Shown: positions 13,124-24,922 of the stretch, piece by piece | How the letters are laid out: each line of letters begins with the position of its first letter | Numbering within the stretch: the first letter of the stretch is position 1 | NCBI RefSeq assembly: GCF_036669915.1 | Contig: NC_089320.1 | Location: forward strand, 20,597,982 to 20,661,981 | Direction: 5' to 3' | DNA: 64,000 nucleotides | Source of the DNA: Pocillopora verrucosa | Taxonomy: Eukaryota > Cnidaria > Anthozoa > Scleractinia > Pocilloporidae | Program-made: the position numbers and the translations under genes | The notes under the pieces: model-generated | The model's input: only the letters and a program-made list of their open reading frames with translations | Database searches by the model: none | What the model was told of the DNA's origin: nothing

Positions 13124-16100
13124 TTCTTTTCCAGCCAGGGAGTCCGAGAGGCAATGCTAACGAAAAAGGAAGTAATAGCGGATTTATAGATAAGTCAATC
13201 TGGTTCAAGTCTTACCTGGCAGCTCGAGCTCCATCTGGAAAAGTGGCAGTGTGGGGTGGTGGCCAAGACTGTATTTTGCCTTAGTACCACAATTGCAGAG
13301 CTCAAAAACAGCCAATGGGGGGAGGGGGGAGGAAGGAGATTCCAGAACAAATTATTAGCTTGAGTGCCAACTTTGCTCGTTACAGGTTCAATTACTTCAT
13401 CTTTTAATTTCGTTTTTTGTTACTTAATGAGAGTGAAATTTGTGTCCCTTTGAGTAATCAGTTCAACATAGTGTGAAAAGTCTGTCCAAGTAAGAGAAAT
13501 AGAGTGGTGTTTTTCACTGTTTTTGTTTGCTTGTTTCGTTAGTTAGTTAGTTTGTTTTTTTATGGCATTGCAGTTAAAATCAAGGAGTTTTCTACACCAT
13601 AAAAGGAAATGACAACGAGATACAAGTCTTAGTATGCGAGCTTATATTGGTTAGCCTTGCAACAATGAAATGAATCTTGAGAAAGATCGTTTCTACTGCG
13701 CGAAGATGGAAACATGGTTTCTCTATCGTAGCGTATAAGCGATTTAGCAAACCGTCAATTGTAATAAAGAAAGTAGAGACACTTTTTCTAATTGACATTT
13801 CCGACGAAATTTCTGCTCTTAGCGTTAACAGAAAGAACTCTTTTCAGGCCTGATTTCCTTTTCAGTGGGAGTTCGGATATCTTTTTGTTAAAAGCTTTCT
13901 TGAATTGTGAATTTACCACATCTGCATCATAATTTTAGAATTTGTGACATTCTAATCTTCTTCACTTAGTTTATTTGACAATTCGCTAGTGAAACAATCA
14001 CGCTGAATTCTCAGTGCTATCCCGTAGGGAATGGCTCGTTTGCAGTGCATTCAACGAAGCCAAATTCCAGTTTAGCTCTCCTTACTGAAAGATGTATTGT
14101 CTTGGCGAAAACATAAAATTTTCATCTCGTATACAAATGCGAAGCACAAAATCGCATGAACGAGGTGAGATTCAAAATTAAGAGTGTACCGGTGTACGTG
14201 AATATTTTGCACCTTTGATTGCGGTCAACTTCACGAAATTCCGACAACATTGTCCACTGTCATGCGCAGCTCAGCCGAACTAAGCATTTTTGAATTTTTA
14301 ACGGTATCTACTAGATGTCCTTTATGCTAACTTCAAGCCTAGTAGCTATTTGTACCACTGCAGACGCGAGAAGTGAAGCAACATCGAGCACTTTTTCATG
14401 CACAAGATGATTTTTGTCGAGACTTTTCTGGTAGAATTCCCACGAATTTATATTCTATCAGATCATCACTCAGATATCAGCATTTCACAACGTCAAACTA
14501 CCTTTAAATACGAGTGGTGCAAATTGCCTGCTTGAATAAGTGACACAAGAGGAATAAGACTAGGCTTTTCTGCAAAATATCGACACTTCAAAGTTACCAC
14601 AAGGTAAAAGCAACTATTGATTATTGAAAAGTGGCAGCATGATAAAATATCATCGTAGGAATAGTAAACATAAAACATGGACAGGAAGAAAGTTCCCTCG
14701 CTGGCTTTACGTGGTCCAACTTTCACCAGCTAATGCCCATTAAAAAACATTTCATAGATCTCGATAATATTACAATTATTACGTTACCTACATCTAATTT
14801 TGAATAAAATTTCAAAGATGGTGAGTGACATGAATGACCAAACATTGTGCCTCTACTGATGTTAACAAATCCTCTGGTAACATTTCATAAAAATCCGTGG
14901 CAACAATTTGGGTTGACTTAAAATCATTGCTACCTAATTTAAACGATTTTAACTTTCTTTTGATTTTGTTGAAGGCTTTCACAAGTGGGATAAGGCCAGT
15001 TCTGTTTAGGATACAGCCATCTTATTTGTGCATCAATACCGAGGCGCACACTCCTCCTATGGAAAGAAAGCGACTGAAGTTTGCGTTCCTGACCATTGGT
15101 GGAGGATCAACGAGAGGCTAGATGATTTCTTCTTGGAACAGCTGTGCCAATTTAGTTGCATCGTGGACTGGTGGAGGTTTTGGAAAGCTTGAGACACTGA
15201 GATTGAGACTAAATGGAAAGCCTGGGTGCTCCTTGGGAACACAATTAGAGACTCAAAAGTAAGTTTGCCTTTTTCTATTTTTAGACGGAGAAGTAAGTCG
15301 AGTAAGTTTTATCTCTGCCATAATAGATCATATGTTAAAGATCTATTTATTGGTCGTGTTTTAAAATTCGAAATGGTCGCCTATCGTTTTGAAATTTTTC
15401 TTCAAATCTGCCAGAAACTCGCCTCTTAAGTTTTGAAATATACGGCTGTAGCCAAGACATCACATGAAGTTGAACTTTTGGCGCTGTAACCGCATCCCGG
15501 CAGTCAACATTTCTAAAGAAAAACAAAAATTCTAAACATTTTTAGGAAAACATCGTACCAAAAAAATAAGCAAAACAAAATATAACAATAAAAAAACAAA
15601 AAACAAATTAATTAAACATATTTAGTCAGTCTCATAAATCTTGACCGTACTCTACGAATCAAAGCAGCCGTTAGACTGAAACTTGATGTGCTACAAAAAT
15701 GGCAATGCAGTTTTGATCTTAAGATATTTCCTCTTTCTTTCCAATTGCTGGAAATTACGTCTTCACCATTTGTAATGAGAATCCTTCTAATTTGGAATGT
15801 TTTTAGCGCGCCGAATACCATCTACACCCGCATGAAAGAACCTAACCATGATTTTTGGATATAGGCTGATGTGTTTCTTATACATCGGGTACCTTAATGA
15901 GTAACCAGACTGTCGCTATTCATAAGAGATTCTTAACTTTTTTCTGGAAATAATGTTAATTATAGATTACTGACAAGTTGACACCAGACAAAACTAAACT
16001 ATGGTGTTTGTATAAATGATGTATTGTACGATGCGTAAAGTGTTTGACACCACCTATCATAGAAAAGGGATCGCCAGAGGGGAAAAAGGCCACTGTCTTT

Positions 16101-16544
16101 TAATTTCAATGTTTTTTTTAGTAACTGCCTGCTTAATTTTGGTAGGATGAACAGGTTTTTCACTTTTTGTTTGGTACTTTTTTCATCTCATTCCCAGTTC
16201 ACCTTGAAGGTTCTAAATCCCCTTGTACATGAATGCAGGTGTTCATTGCAGAGTTTTTCATTCTGTGAAAAAGTCTAACAGCGCAAGGCATTTATATCAA
16301 TTTCTCTTCTTTTCCAGCGGAAGGAATGTATTTTGTAAAGTAAAGTTTACCCTCAGCGGACAAGTTGAATCCCGAGTGCACTTGGTGCCATATCTCGTAT
16401 GTTAGGGTAACGAATATGAATTTAAGAATAACTAAACACTACTATTATTATATTATTTTCGAAAACTTAAAAATATTTACTCGAAAGAAATGAAATAAAA
16501 ACAACAGAAACAAGAAATAGTTAGTTAAGCACAATCAGCTTACC
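13124..16544. other. Long intergenic stretch without a recognised gene
   Basis: Both strands were read. The frames present are 60-77 residues, lack domains and lack linked splice sites. It contains the upstream flank of GPN2, including its likely promoter near 12922-13200. No repeat family was recognised here. Confidence 0.5.
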
Positions 16545-16545
16545 C

Positions 16546-17312
16546 TGTGAGGATTCAAACCTCAAGCAGTCAGCCCAAAGAGAGCGATCCCAGCTGGGTG
16601 GAAAGTTTCGTGCGTTCCACTCGGTGCTTGTTTACTTTTGCGTCCCGAGGAAAGGTGCAGTCGATGGCCCATACTTCGGTCTCACCCTTTGGTACCTCGG
16701 CGTACGCTCGTATTATTTTTGCTTTTTGTTTTTGTTTTTGTTTTTTTGCTTTTGCTTTTGCTTTTGCTTTTGCTTTTGCTTTTGCTTTTGCTTTTGCTTT
16801 TGCTTTTGCTTTTGCTTTTGCTTTTGCTTTTGCTTTTGCTTTTGCTTTTGCTTTTGCTTTTGCTTTTGCTTTTGCTTTTGCTTTTGCTTTTGCTTTTGCT
16901 TTTGCTTTTGCTTTTGCTTTTGCTTTTGCTTTTGCTTTTGCTTTTGATTTTTAGTTTTCTTTTGCTTTTGCTTTTGCTTTTGCTTTTGCTTTTGCTTTTG
17001 CTTTTGCTTTTGCTTTTGCTTTTGCTTTTGCTTTTGCTTTTGCTTTTGCTTTTGCTTTTGCTTTTGCTTTTGCTTTTGCTTTTGCTTTTGCTTTTGCTTT
17101 TGCTTTTGCTTTTGCTTTTGTTTTTGTTTTTGTTTCTGCTTTTTTTTTTTTTATCAAAACGAGAATAGTCGATACAGGTATTAAACCCGGAGGGTGCTAG
17201 ATTCACTTCGGTTGTCGTCCGTAACCACCAGAGGACTGTATCTGTACTCAAGCAGGGATTATATTTTCTCTCTTCTCCGGCACTCTTGGCATTCAAAGTC
17301 AAAGTCCAAAAA
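16546..17312. repeat. Segment X, copy 1 (contains the expanded hexanucleotide tract)
   Basis: Starts near GTGAGGATTCAAACCTCAAG and runs through 'cagcccaaagagagcgatcc', 'ccatacttcg', 'acctcggcgta', the microsatellite, then 'cccggagggtgct' and 'ttcggttgtc'. The same words in the same order form segment X copy 2 at 28930-29277. It is non-coding in both copies. Confidence 0.8.
16724..17140 (+). repeat. (TTTTGC)n hexanucleotide microsatellite, about 0.4 kb
   Basis: Two long, almost perfect blocks of TTTTGC are separated by a short interruption around 16944-16962 and fade into TTTTTG and poly-T near 17140. Because the unit is six bases, several frames stay open and give Leu-, Phe-Ala-, Phe-Cys-, Lys-Ser- or Lys-Ala-rich dipeptide translations. 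These are artefacts, not proteins. The matching position in segment X copy 2 (near 29107-29125) holds only a short T-rich run. Confidence 0.97.
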
Positions 17313-17519
17313 AATTATATCCGGTTTATAATACTTGGAACTTTCAAAACAAAAAGTAGAGGCGACTGAAACTTATGGAGCTGAGCGCGGACAAAAATGA
17401 TTCAAAAAATCATCCAAGGTCTACATATACTAATTATCTTTGCCATCTTAAAATACAAAGATACATTAAGAAAAATTCACATCTCTGGAGATGGTAAGCA
17501 AAAGAAAAAAACTGGGTTG

Positions 17520-19309
17520 ACCTTTGCAAGGATTCAAATCTCACTTCATCGCATTTAACCTGCTCAACCAATTGAGTAGAAAAAGAAAGTGGGTCGACAA
17601 TCGTGAGGATTCAAACCTCATTCCTTTGAATCATGTTAACAAATGCTCTTACAACTTAGCAGGAAAAGATATTGATTCGAGTCTAGTGAGGATTCAAACC
17701 TCACTCTAACACATTCTGCCATCCAATGCTCTGACAACTGAGCAGAAAAAGATAGCGGATCGACTGTCGTGAGGATTGAAACCTCACTCAATTCAATTTT
17801 TCTCTGCTTGAGTTGAGCAGAAAAAGAAAGTGGATCGACTTTTGTGGGGATTCAAACCACACTCTACTCCACTTTATTATCCAATGCTCTAGGAACTCAT
17901 AAGATGATAGATCAACTCCTTGAGGATTCAAACCTCACTCCGTTCAGTTTTGCTATCAATAGTCTATTTGAGCTGAGCAGAAAAAGGTTTCAAAGCGACT
18001 CCTGTGAGGATTCAAACCTCTTTCTGTTCAATTTTGCTCTAACCGAGCTGAGCAGAAAATGATAGTTGATCGACTCCTGTGAGGATTCAAACCTCACTCT
18101 ATTCAACTTTGCTCCACCTGAGCTGAGCTGAAAAAGATAGTGGATTGACTTCTGTGAGGATTCAAACCTCACTCTACTAAATTTGTTCTGTCTCAACTGA
18201 GCAGAATAAGATTGTGGATCGACTTCTGTGAGGATTCAAACCTCACTCTATTCAATTTTGCGCTGCCTGAGCTAAGCAGAAAAGGATAGTGGATCGCCTC
18301 CTTTGAGGATTCAAACCTCACTTCGTTAAATTTTGCTCTCGTCTGAGCTGAGCAGAAAAAGATAGTGGATCGACGCTTGTGAGGATGCAAACCTCACTCT
18401 ATTCAATTTATTTTGTCTTAACTGAGCAGAATAAGATGGTGGATCGACTTCGGTGAGAATTCAAACCTCACTCTGTTCAATTTTTCTCTGCCTGAGCTGA
18501 GCAGAAAAAGATAGTGGATCGACTTCTGTGAGGATTCAAACCTTACTCTATTCAATTGTTTCTGCTGAGCTGAGCAGAATAAGATAGCTGATCGACTCCT
18601 ATGAGGATTCAAACCTCCATCTATTCAACTTTGTTCTGCCTGAGCTGAGCAGAAAAAGATAGTGGATCGACGTCTGAGAGGATTCAAACCTCATTCTGTT
18701 CAATTTTGCTATCAAATAGTCTATGAGCTGAGCAGTAAAATATAGTGGATCAACTCCTGTGATAATTCAAACTTCACTCTTTTCAATTTTGCGCTGCCTG
18801 AGCTAAGCCGAAAAGGATAGTGGATCACCACCTGTGAGGATTCAAACCTCACTTCGTTAAATTTTGCTCTTGTCTGAGCTGAGCAGAGAAAGATAGTGGG
18901 TCGACGCTTGTGAGGATTCAAACCTTACTCTATTTAACCTTGCTCTGCTTGAGCTGAGCAGAAAAAGATAGTGGATTCAAACCTCAGTCTATTAAAGTTT
19001 GCTCTACCTAAGCTAAGCAGACAAAGATAGTGGATCAACTCCGCTGAGGATTCAAACCTCACTCTATTTGATTTGTTTTGCCTGAGCTTAGAAGAATAAG
19101 ATAGTGGATCGACTTCTGTGAGGATTCAAACCTCACTTCATTCAGCTTTGCTCTGCCTGAGCTGAGCCGACAAAGATAGTGGATAGACTTCTGTGAGGAT
19201 TCAAACCTCACTTTATTTAATTCTTTCTGCCTAAACTGGGCAGAATAAGATAGTTGATCGACTTCTATGAGGATTCAAACCTCGCTTAATTTAACTTTGC
19301 TCTGCCTGA
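17520..19309 (-). repeat. tRNA-like minisatellite array, left part (about 24 units)
   Basis: Units of about 73-80 bases recur in tandem. On the plus strand each reads roughly GTGAGGATTCAAACCTCACT, then 'attcaattttgctctgcc', then 'gagctgagcagaaaaagatag', then 'tggatcgact'. On the minus strand each unit carries a B-box-like GGTTTGAATCC and, upstream of it, an A-box-like TGCTCAGTTGTCAGAGCATT or decayed form. In the better-preserved units (for example 17700-17750) the distance from GCTC to GGTT is 43 bases, as in a tRNA gene. Units differ by many substitutions, so the array is not recent throughout. It resumes at 27303 after the LINE insertion. Confidence 0.85.
19299..19309. repeat. Target-site duplication of the LINE, left copy
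   Basis: GCTCTGCCTGA here is repeated exactly at 27303-27313. The element lies between them, so this 11-bp pair marks the LINE insertion site inside a minisatellite unit. Confidence 0.85.
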
Positions 19310-19328
19310 CTTACTTACTTACTACTCA

Positions 19329-20386
19329 TCATGCCTGCATGGCACATAGGGCAGCAACGAAATCTTTCCAACCCTGCCTATCTTTAGCCAGTTTTTCAAT
19401 GGTGCTCCAGCTGTAATTGAGCCCCCTTAGTCTCTTCTCTACTGTCCTGCACCAAGTTGTTTTCGGGCGCCCTCTGCTTCGTTTGCCTTCAGGTATCCAG
19501 TGCATTGCAATTCTGGCTATGTTGGTACTGGCCTTCCGCATCACATGACCGATTCACCTCCATCTTCTCCTGTTGACAAGTGTACGAATATCCTCCTGCT
19601 TGGTTTGTCTCAGTAGCTGGTCGTTTGATATTTTCTGAGGCCAGAAGATTCTCAGAATCTTCCTGAGGTTAGCTGTGTGGAAGGATGCTGGTTTTGAGAG
19701 GTCCTGTTCTGTCTTTCCCCAGCATTCCAAGCCGTAAAGGAGAGTTGACAATTCGCAGCTCTGATAGATTCTAAGCTTCGTCTTTGTGCTGTAGCTTGCT
19801 GACCTCCTCACTGATCTTAAGCTCATAAAGGCATTTTTTGCTTTGTTCCATCTGCTTTGTATATCTACACTAGTACCCCCATCTTGGCAGAGCACACTTC
19901 CGAGGTATGTGAACTTGTTGGTGTATGGAATGTCCTGTCCTCTTACCCTGATCTTTGTTGGGGAAGGGATATTAAAACACATGGCCTCCGTCTTCTTCAA
20001 GCTAATTCTCAAGCCGACCTGGTTGCTGAACATGCTGAGCCGGTCTGTCTTTTCCAGAATGTGCTGTCGTGTGTGGGACAATAGGGCTAAATCATCTGCG
20101 AAGTCGAGGTCTTCGAGTATAGTAAAAGGGGTCCATCTTATGCCTCTTCGCTGATCTTCATTGTTCGACAAAGGACCCAGTCGATAGCAATATTGAATAG
20201 CATGGACTACATGACACATCCCTGCCTTACACCGGTTTTAACTTCAAAACTTAGATCTCTCTGACCAATGCAACATGTGAAATTTGAGTAGAAGCATTTG
20301 ATGGTATTAATAATGCGTTGTGGAATGCCATATGCTCTCAGAATCTGCCAAAGACTGTCCCTGTGAATGCTGTCGAACGCTTTCTC
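19329..20386 (-). pseudogene. LINE reverse transcriptase (3' part) and C-terminal region
   Basis: Continues the LINE reading frame after the gypsy insertion. It starts with NYEKAFDSIHRDSLW, the second half of RT motif A, and includes LDFADDLALLS, whose FADD matches the RT catalytic YxDD-type motif, in the 19554-20219 frame. The C-terminal piece (19329-19544) has GKRSRGRPKTTW followed by a Trp-rich end, typical of this LINE group. A stop precedes 20219, and the break near 19550 puts the end in another frame, so no functional enzyme is made. Confidence 0.8.
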
Positions 20387-20391
20387 ATAGT
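20387..20391. repeat. Target-site duplication of the Ty3/gypsy element, left copy
   Basis: ATAGT is repeated at 25100-25104, immediately outside the other LTR. A 5-bp duplication is the normal size for Ty3/gypsy integration. Confidence 0.85.
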
Positions 20392-20569
20392 TGTGATGTT
20401 TTGAATGGATTTCAAAACAAGATGCAAACGATTAACAACGATTTAATAAACAGTTGTAAGAAGACGTGTTACAGCATCGGTGGACGCCATGATCGTTCTG
20501 CTACATATATCCCATAGTTCCCAGCGAACATCCGGTATCGATAACTTCCGGTTTACACATCTCATCACA
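20392..20569 (-). repeat. 3' LTR of the Ty3/gypsy element
   Basis: On the minus strand it begins TGTGATGAGATGTGTAAACC and ends ATCACA, bounded by TG and CA. It is almost identical to 24923-25099 apart from its first dozen bases and two internal substitutions. A polypurine tract lies directly upstream. Confidence 0.88.
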
Positions 20570-20583
20570 TCTCTTTCTCCCTA
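20570..20583 (-). other. Polypurine tract of the Ty3/gypsy element
   Basis: On the minus strand AGGGAGAAAGAGA directly abuts the TG of the 3' LTR, where plus-strand DNA synthesis is normally primed. Confidence 0.8.
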
Positions 20584-20773
20584 GTGGGTAACTCTCTAGA
20601 ATGATATCGAAAGAAATAAAATAAACTTCAACTAATCAGTGTCCATGAAACTATGACTACTGACTGGAATCAAAGTCCAACGAAAACAAACGTTTTTGTA
20701 CAGGCGACAGCATTTTAACTTAACAAACTATACTGCCACAGTTCAGAGTTCACAGTTCAATAAGAATCTAGGC

Positions 20774-21917
20774 TTACAAATCAAGAATCTGGCGGGGAAC
20801 TCGTTTCCTGGAAGATCTACGCAATGGTGGTTGACCAACCGGGTGAGATGCACCAGCTTGGCCCTCTGGGATAGGGCTAAATGAACTTGTAGGATTAGCT
20901 TGCACGCCAGGGGAGCTCACAGGTTTTGATGCAGACGGGTCAGAAGCATGAGCACGTGTACGTGCAGCAGGCAGCTCTTGTTGGTGTTTGATGTCAGCTG
21001 GAGAGCTGAGACCACTGTCATGGGACGGATCATCATCACGGTTGATGACTGACTGGTCCAGAGTTTTAAAGAAAGAGGAATTTCTGGTAACTGTGCGATT
21101 CTCGTTTTGAGCTGTGATCATGCTGCCTTTCTTATCCACTACAGTCAAGGGGGTAGGGTCGTAAACAGTTGCACCTTTAGACGCAGTAAATGGTCTCTTC
21201 ACTAGTACGGTTTCACCAGGTGAGATAGTGCTGGGTTTCACATAAACCTTGCTGTCAGCATGAGCCTTGAACTTGGATTTCTGCAAGAAATCGCGTTTGC
21301 GGACGATCTCCGACACAGGGTCAACGTAGTTGGTCTGTGGTAGCTTGTTACGCACAGGACGTTTCAGTAACAATACTGCTGGGGCCTCACCAGTAGTTTG
21401 ATGAGGAGAGGTGCGATAGTTTCTCAGAATCGCTTGCAGTTCCTTTCTCCAGTTCCTTCCTTCCACTTTAGCGGCTTTAAGACACTTCTTCAGTGTTTTC
21501 ACGAATCTCTCTACCTCACCGTTGGCCCTAGGCCATAATGGGGTTACCTTGCGATGCTTGAAACCAAGTGCATGAGCAAACTTGGCAAACTCTTCTCCGT
21601 TGAAAGGTGGACCATTATCTGATCTAACAATCTTGGGAGTTCCGAATGTAGCAAATAGCTGATCTAACTTAGGTATGACAGCACTAGCGGACGTTGAGGA
21701 CACTGGTTCTACATGGGAACCTTGAATAATCATCAACTAGTAGAAGTAGGGTTTCACCCTCAACATGCGCAAAGTCGATGCTTACTTCATCAAAAGGGCT
21801 GTCAGGAAGAGCTGATACTTGAACAGGCTCTCTAGCGTACACTGGGGTTACAACTTGGCACGTTAAACAGGCCTTGACCTTTGTTTCAACCATCTTGTCC
21901 ATGCATGGGAACCACAC
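20774..21917 (-). pseudogene. Ty3/gypsy integrase, split by a frameshift
   Basis: Two overlapping frames (21917-21684 and 21736-20774) together cover the integrase. The first has the CLTCQ part of the zinc-binding domain and SIDFAHVEG with the first catalytic Asp. The second has VRSDNGPPF (second Asp) and NGEVERF (Glu), then a basic C-terminal region with GETVLVKRPF resembling the post-core module. All three DDE residues are visible, but the frame changes between the first and the second, so no intact enzyme is encoded. The N-terminal zinc finger is also incomplete upstream of 21917. Confidence 0.85.
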
Positions 21918-22047
21918 CTTCTCTCGCAGGATAGCTCAGATAGTGATACACCAGGTGGCGCCTAATGCCAGCAACCAGATTTCATTGCAGACATAACCGC
22001 TTGTAGCACTGGATCTGTTGCGGTTGCAGATTCTATCTCAGACAATG

Positions 22048-24507
22048 TTACAGCTTTGGTACTGCATTTCTTGTAATAAAATAGATGTGATCTTCAGACT
22101 CGATTTCATAATTGTGAGATTCCAAGTCTCCTACTGGGTGTCTCGAAGCATAATCTGCTGGGTTTGAAGCACCAGGGCGATATTCTACTGTGAATCGGTA
22201 CTGCTGTAGCTCCATGAGCCAACGTTCTATCCTGGCGGACGGTTTAGAGGTGGGGTTGTTAAACAAGGAAACCAGAGGTTGATGGTCTGTGATTACTTTA
22301 AATTCCCCTCCATAGATGAACAAGTGAAAGCGCTTTACAGCCCAGTAAACTAACAAAGCTTCACGATCAATCTGTGGATATCTAGCTTGAGTTGGTGTCA
22401 GTGGAGAACTGGCATAATGCAAAGGTGTCACTTCATTAGTCGAAACATCTTTCTGGGTCAGGACAGCACCTATACCAATGGGACTACCATCGACAAAGAT
22501 GGAAGTAGGTTTCTTTGGATCAAAGTATGCAACGGTAGTCTTGGTAGATAGTGCCGCTTTTAGGCGTTCAAATGATGACCGTTCCTCCTCAGTCCACTGC
22601 CACTTCACTCCATTACAGGTCAGCTGTCGAAGAGGTCTGGAGATTAGTGCAAAGTTCTTGATGAACCTAGAGCAGAACGCAGCCGAGCTAAGGAGGCTTC
22701 GTACTTCAGATACATTGGTCGGTGGCACAACATTTTGAAGAGCTTCAACTTTTTTAGGATCAGGTGACATGCCCTTTTCAGAGAACACATGGCCAAAGAA
22801 GAGCATAGTGGGAACTCGAAACTGACACTTAGGTAAGTTTATTGTTAGACCACTCTTCTGGAGTTGACGGAACACTTGTCTCAGATGTTGGTCATGAGTG
22901 TCCTTGTCTGCGCCCCCAACATACATGTCATCACTGATGTTTTTAACGCAGGGTATGCCAAGGATTGCATCACCCACCTTCTTTTGGAAGATTTCTGCTG
23001 CGCACGAGAGGCCAAAATTGAGACGTTTGTATTGGAACAGTCCAACGTGTGTAGAAAACGTGCTCAGTGCTCTCGAGTCGGGGTGCAATGGGATCTGGTG
23101 GTACCCTTGATTTAAGTCAATCTTACTAAAAACTTTACAACCGTTCAAGTCCGACACTACGTCATCGATGGTGGGTATGATGTGTCGCTCCCTGATGATA
23201 GCTTTGTTTAATGAACGCATGTCTACACAAATTCTAATCTCGTTCGGTTTATTCGGCTTGGGCACAACAACAATTGGCGATACCCAAGGGGTGGGGCCTT
23301 CTACGCGTTCAATGATGTCATCATTTTCAAGCTGTTTGAGTTTTTCCTCCACCTGTTTCCTTACATGGAAAGGGACTCGGCGATGTGGCTGTGCCACGGG
23401 TTTGACAGATTGATCTACATGTATGTGTGCTGGTTCACCTTTGTACTTGCCCATTCCACTGGTTAGATTAGGAAATTCCTTGAGAAAATCTGGGGCATCA
23501 GGTGGCAGGTTACCAGGAGGTTCGACCGTACTGACAGCTTTAATAAGATTTAATGTTTGTGAGGTTGTCCAGCTAAGTATGGAGCTTGATGAACCCTTTG
23601 CGACATAGAATGTTTCCACGGATGAACAGCTACCACTGGTGACAGTAGCTCGGAACTTTCCACACAGGGTTAGTGGCTTATCAGAAATGTATGGATACAC
23701 TTTGGCACTTGTTTCAGCCAGTTGTGGCTTTGATTTAAAGCCATCAAAGTCTTTCTTGCTTAAGATATTCACGGTTGCTCCTGAATCTGCCATTATGCGG
23801 ATAGGTGTGTTCATGATCGTGACCTGAAAGATAGGCTTGCCAGCTTGGTGTCCCTGTGCACCAATGTTAAAGGTATACTCTTCGCTGTTGTCACTATCAA
23901 CACCGGCTAGAGGTGACATTTCACTACTCGAAGACTCTTCAACATCTGCAGACCTGGCATGGTGTTTACCTTTTGACGGTTTCTTTGGGTGCGAAGATTT
24001 GGACCGATTATTGGGTTTGCCACGACGAACTTTGGAGAAATGGTTCATTTTGCCACAGTTCAAACACTTTTTACCTTGAGCATGGCAAGTTCCTTGATGT
24101 GGGTAATTTCCACCACATAAACCACACATATTGTTACGCAATCCAGGCTTTGGTAGACCACGAGAATTCTCTTTCTGCTGAACGTCGGTTGCTTTATTTC
24201 TACCATAGCCCACTGCGTTGGATTGCTGTTTCTCCATCTCAGTGGTCTGTTCGTCGGCGGTTTCCATGGCGCGAGCTACTTTCAGTAAGTTCTCAAGATT
24301 GAGGCTCTTTTCGATTGCTTTACGTCTCAGGCGAAGCGATGAGGTTCCTTGAATAATCTGCCGCTTAATTTCCAGTTCGGGATCGGCGAACTGACACTTG
24401 CGTGCTAACAGCTGGAGACGTGTAAAACTCGGTAATGTTTTCACCAGACTTTTGCATTTCCTGACGAAAGGCATAGACGTGATAATCCACACACTTTTGA
24501 GGCCCAA
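22048..24507 (-). pseudogene. Ty3/gypsy gag end, protease, reverse transcriptase and RNase H
   Basis: A long open frame of 819 residues whose first ~15 residues are a shadow of gag. Zinc-binding pieces come first: a CGLCGGNYPH motif, then C148-x2-C151-x4-H156-x4 with Arg at 161 where Cys is expected. The aspartic protease active site DSGAT is at 241-245. Reverse transcriptase follows, with FSKIDLNQGYHQI (Asp464) and ISDDM (526-527), then RNase H with FVDGSPIG (Asp674) and DREALLVYWA. The frame stops at 22048 before the integrase. The lost zinc-knuckle Cys and the frame breaks on both sides mark it as inactive. Confidence 0.9.
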
Positions 24508-24823
24508 AATGATCAGCGAGAGCCTTTACGGCCGTCTTGTATTCGTCACTTCCTTCCAGCGGTTCTGGAACGGTAAGGGTCTCAAACACATCACAGGTTT
24601 CTTCTCCTACGTAATGCAATAACATAGCTTTCTTTTGAGATGCTCGGGTAATGTTCATTGCTGTAAACATGTTGTCCAAACGTTTGACATACTTCTCAAA
24701 GCGAACGGGTACTGTATCTCTTGGTTGAAGATCAAACTCAGGAAAGGTCGGTAGGTTAATTGCCATTGCAGAAGCTGTTGAAGGCTGCGAAGGCGAAGTG
24801 GTTGATGAAGAATCTGCAGGCAT
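24365..24823 (-). pseudogene. Ty3/gypsy gag, N-terminal part
   Basis: A 152-residue frame beginning MPADSSSTTSPSQPS with a Ser/Pro-rich leader, then the capsid-like region common to cnidarian gypsy elements (LPTFPEFDLQ, RFEKYVKRLDNMF, HFGPQKCVDYHVYAFRQ). It loses frame after ENITEFYT, and the same reading resumes in the overlapping frame that continues into protease and RT. Confidence 0.85.
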
Positions 24824-24902
24824 TGAAAATAAGGTTGATCGGTAGGATTTTCCGGTTGATTTAACAATTTAAACGCAAAGATTTCCGTCTTCGATTACTT
24901 GC

Positions 24903-24920
24903 ATCCCATCCTCGTCGCCA
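24903..24920 (-). other. Primer-binding site complementary to tRNA-Ser
   Basis: On the minus strand TGGCGACGAGGATGGGAT begins two bases after the 5' LTR. Its complement ends ...CCTCGTCGCCA, which is the 3' end of eukaryotic tRNA-Ser of the GACGAGG type plus CCA. All 18 bases fit what I recall of that tRNA end. Confidence 0.8.
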
Positions 24921-24922
24921 TT

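Noticed and set aside
16547..17302. Long open frames of poly-Leu, Phe-Ala, Phe-Cys and Lys-Ser or Lys-Ala repeats on both strands
   Set aside because: They are produced by the (TTTTGC)n microsatellite, which is open in several frames; no start context or splice evidence.
17990..18921. Minus-strand frames with FESSQ-SIHYLFLLSS repeats
   Set aside because: They are translations of the minisatellite units; they do not continue across units and have no gene context.
17520..19309. CRISPR-like appearance of regularly spaced repeats
   Set aside because: Whole units are tandemly repeated and vary throughout, with no unique spacers and no cas genes; the genome is eukaryotic.
22478..24302. Plus-strand frames of 60-130 residues opposite the gypsy polyprotein
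   Set aside because: They are antisense shadows of a well-defined retroelement coding region.
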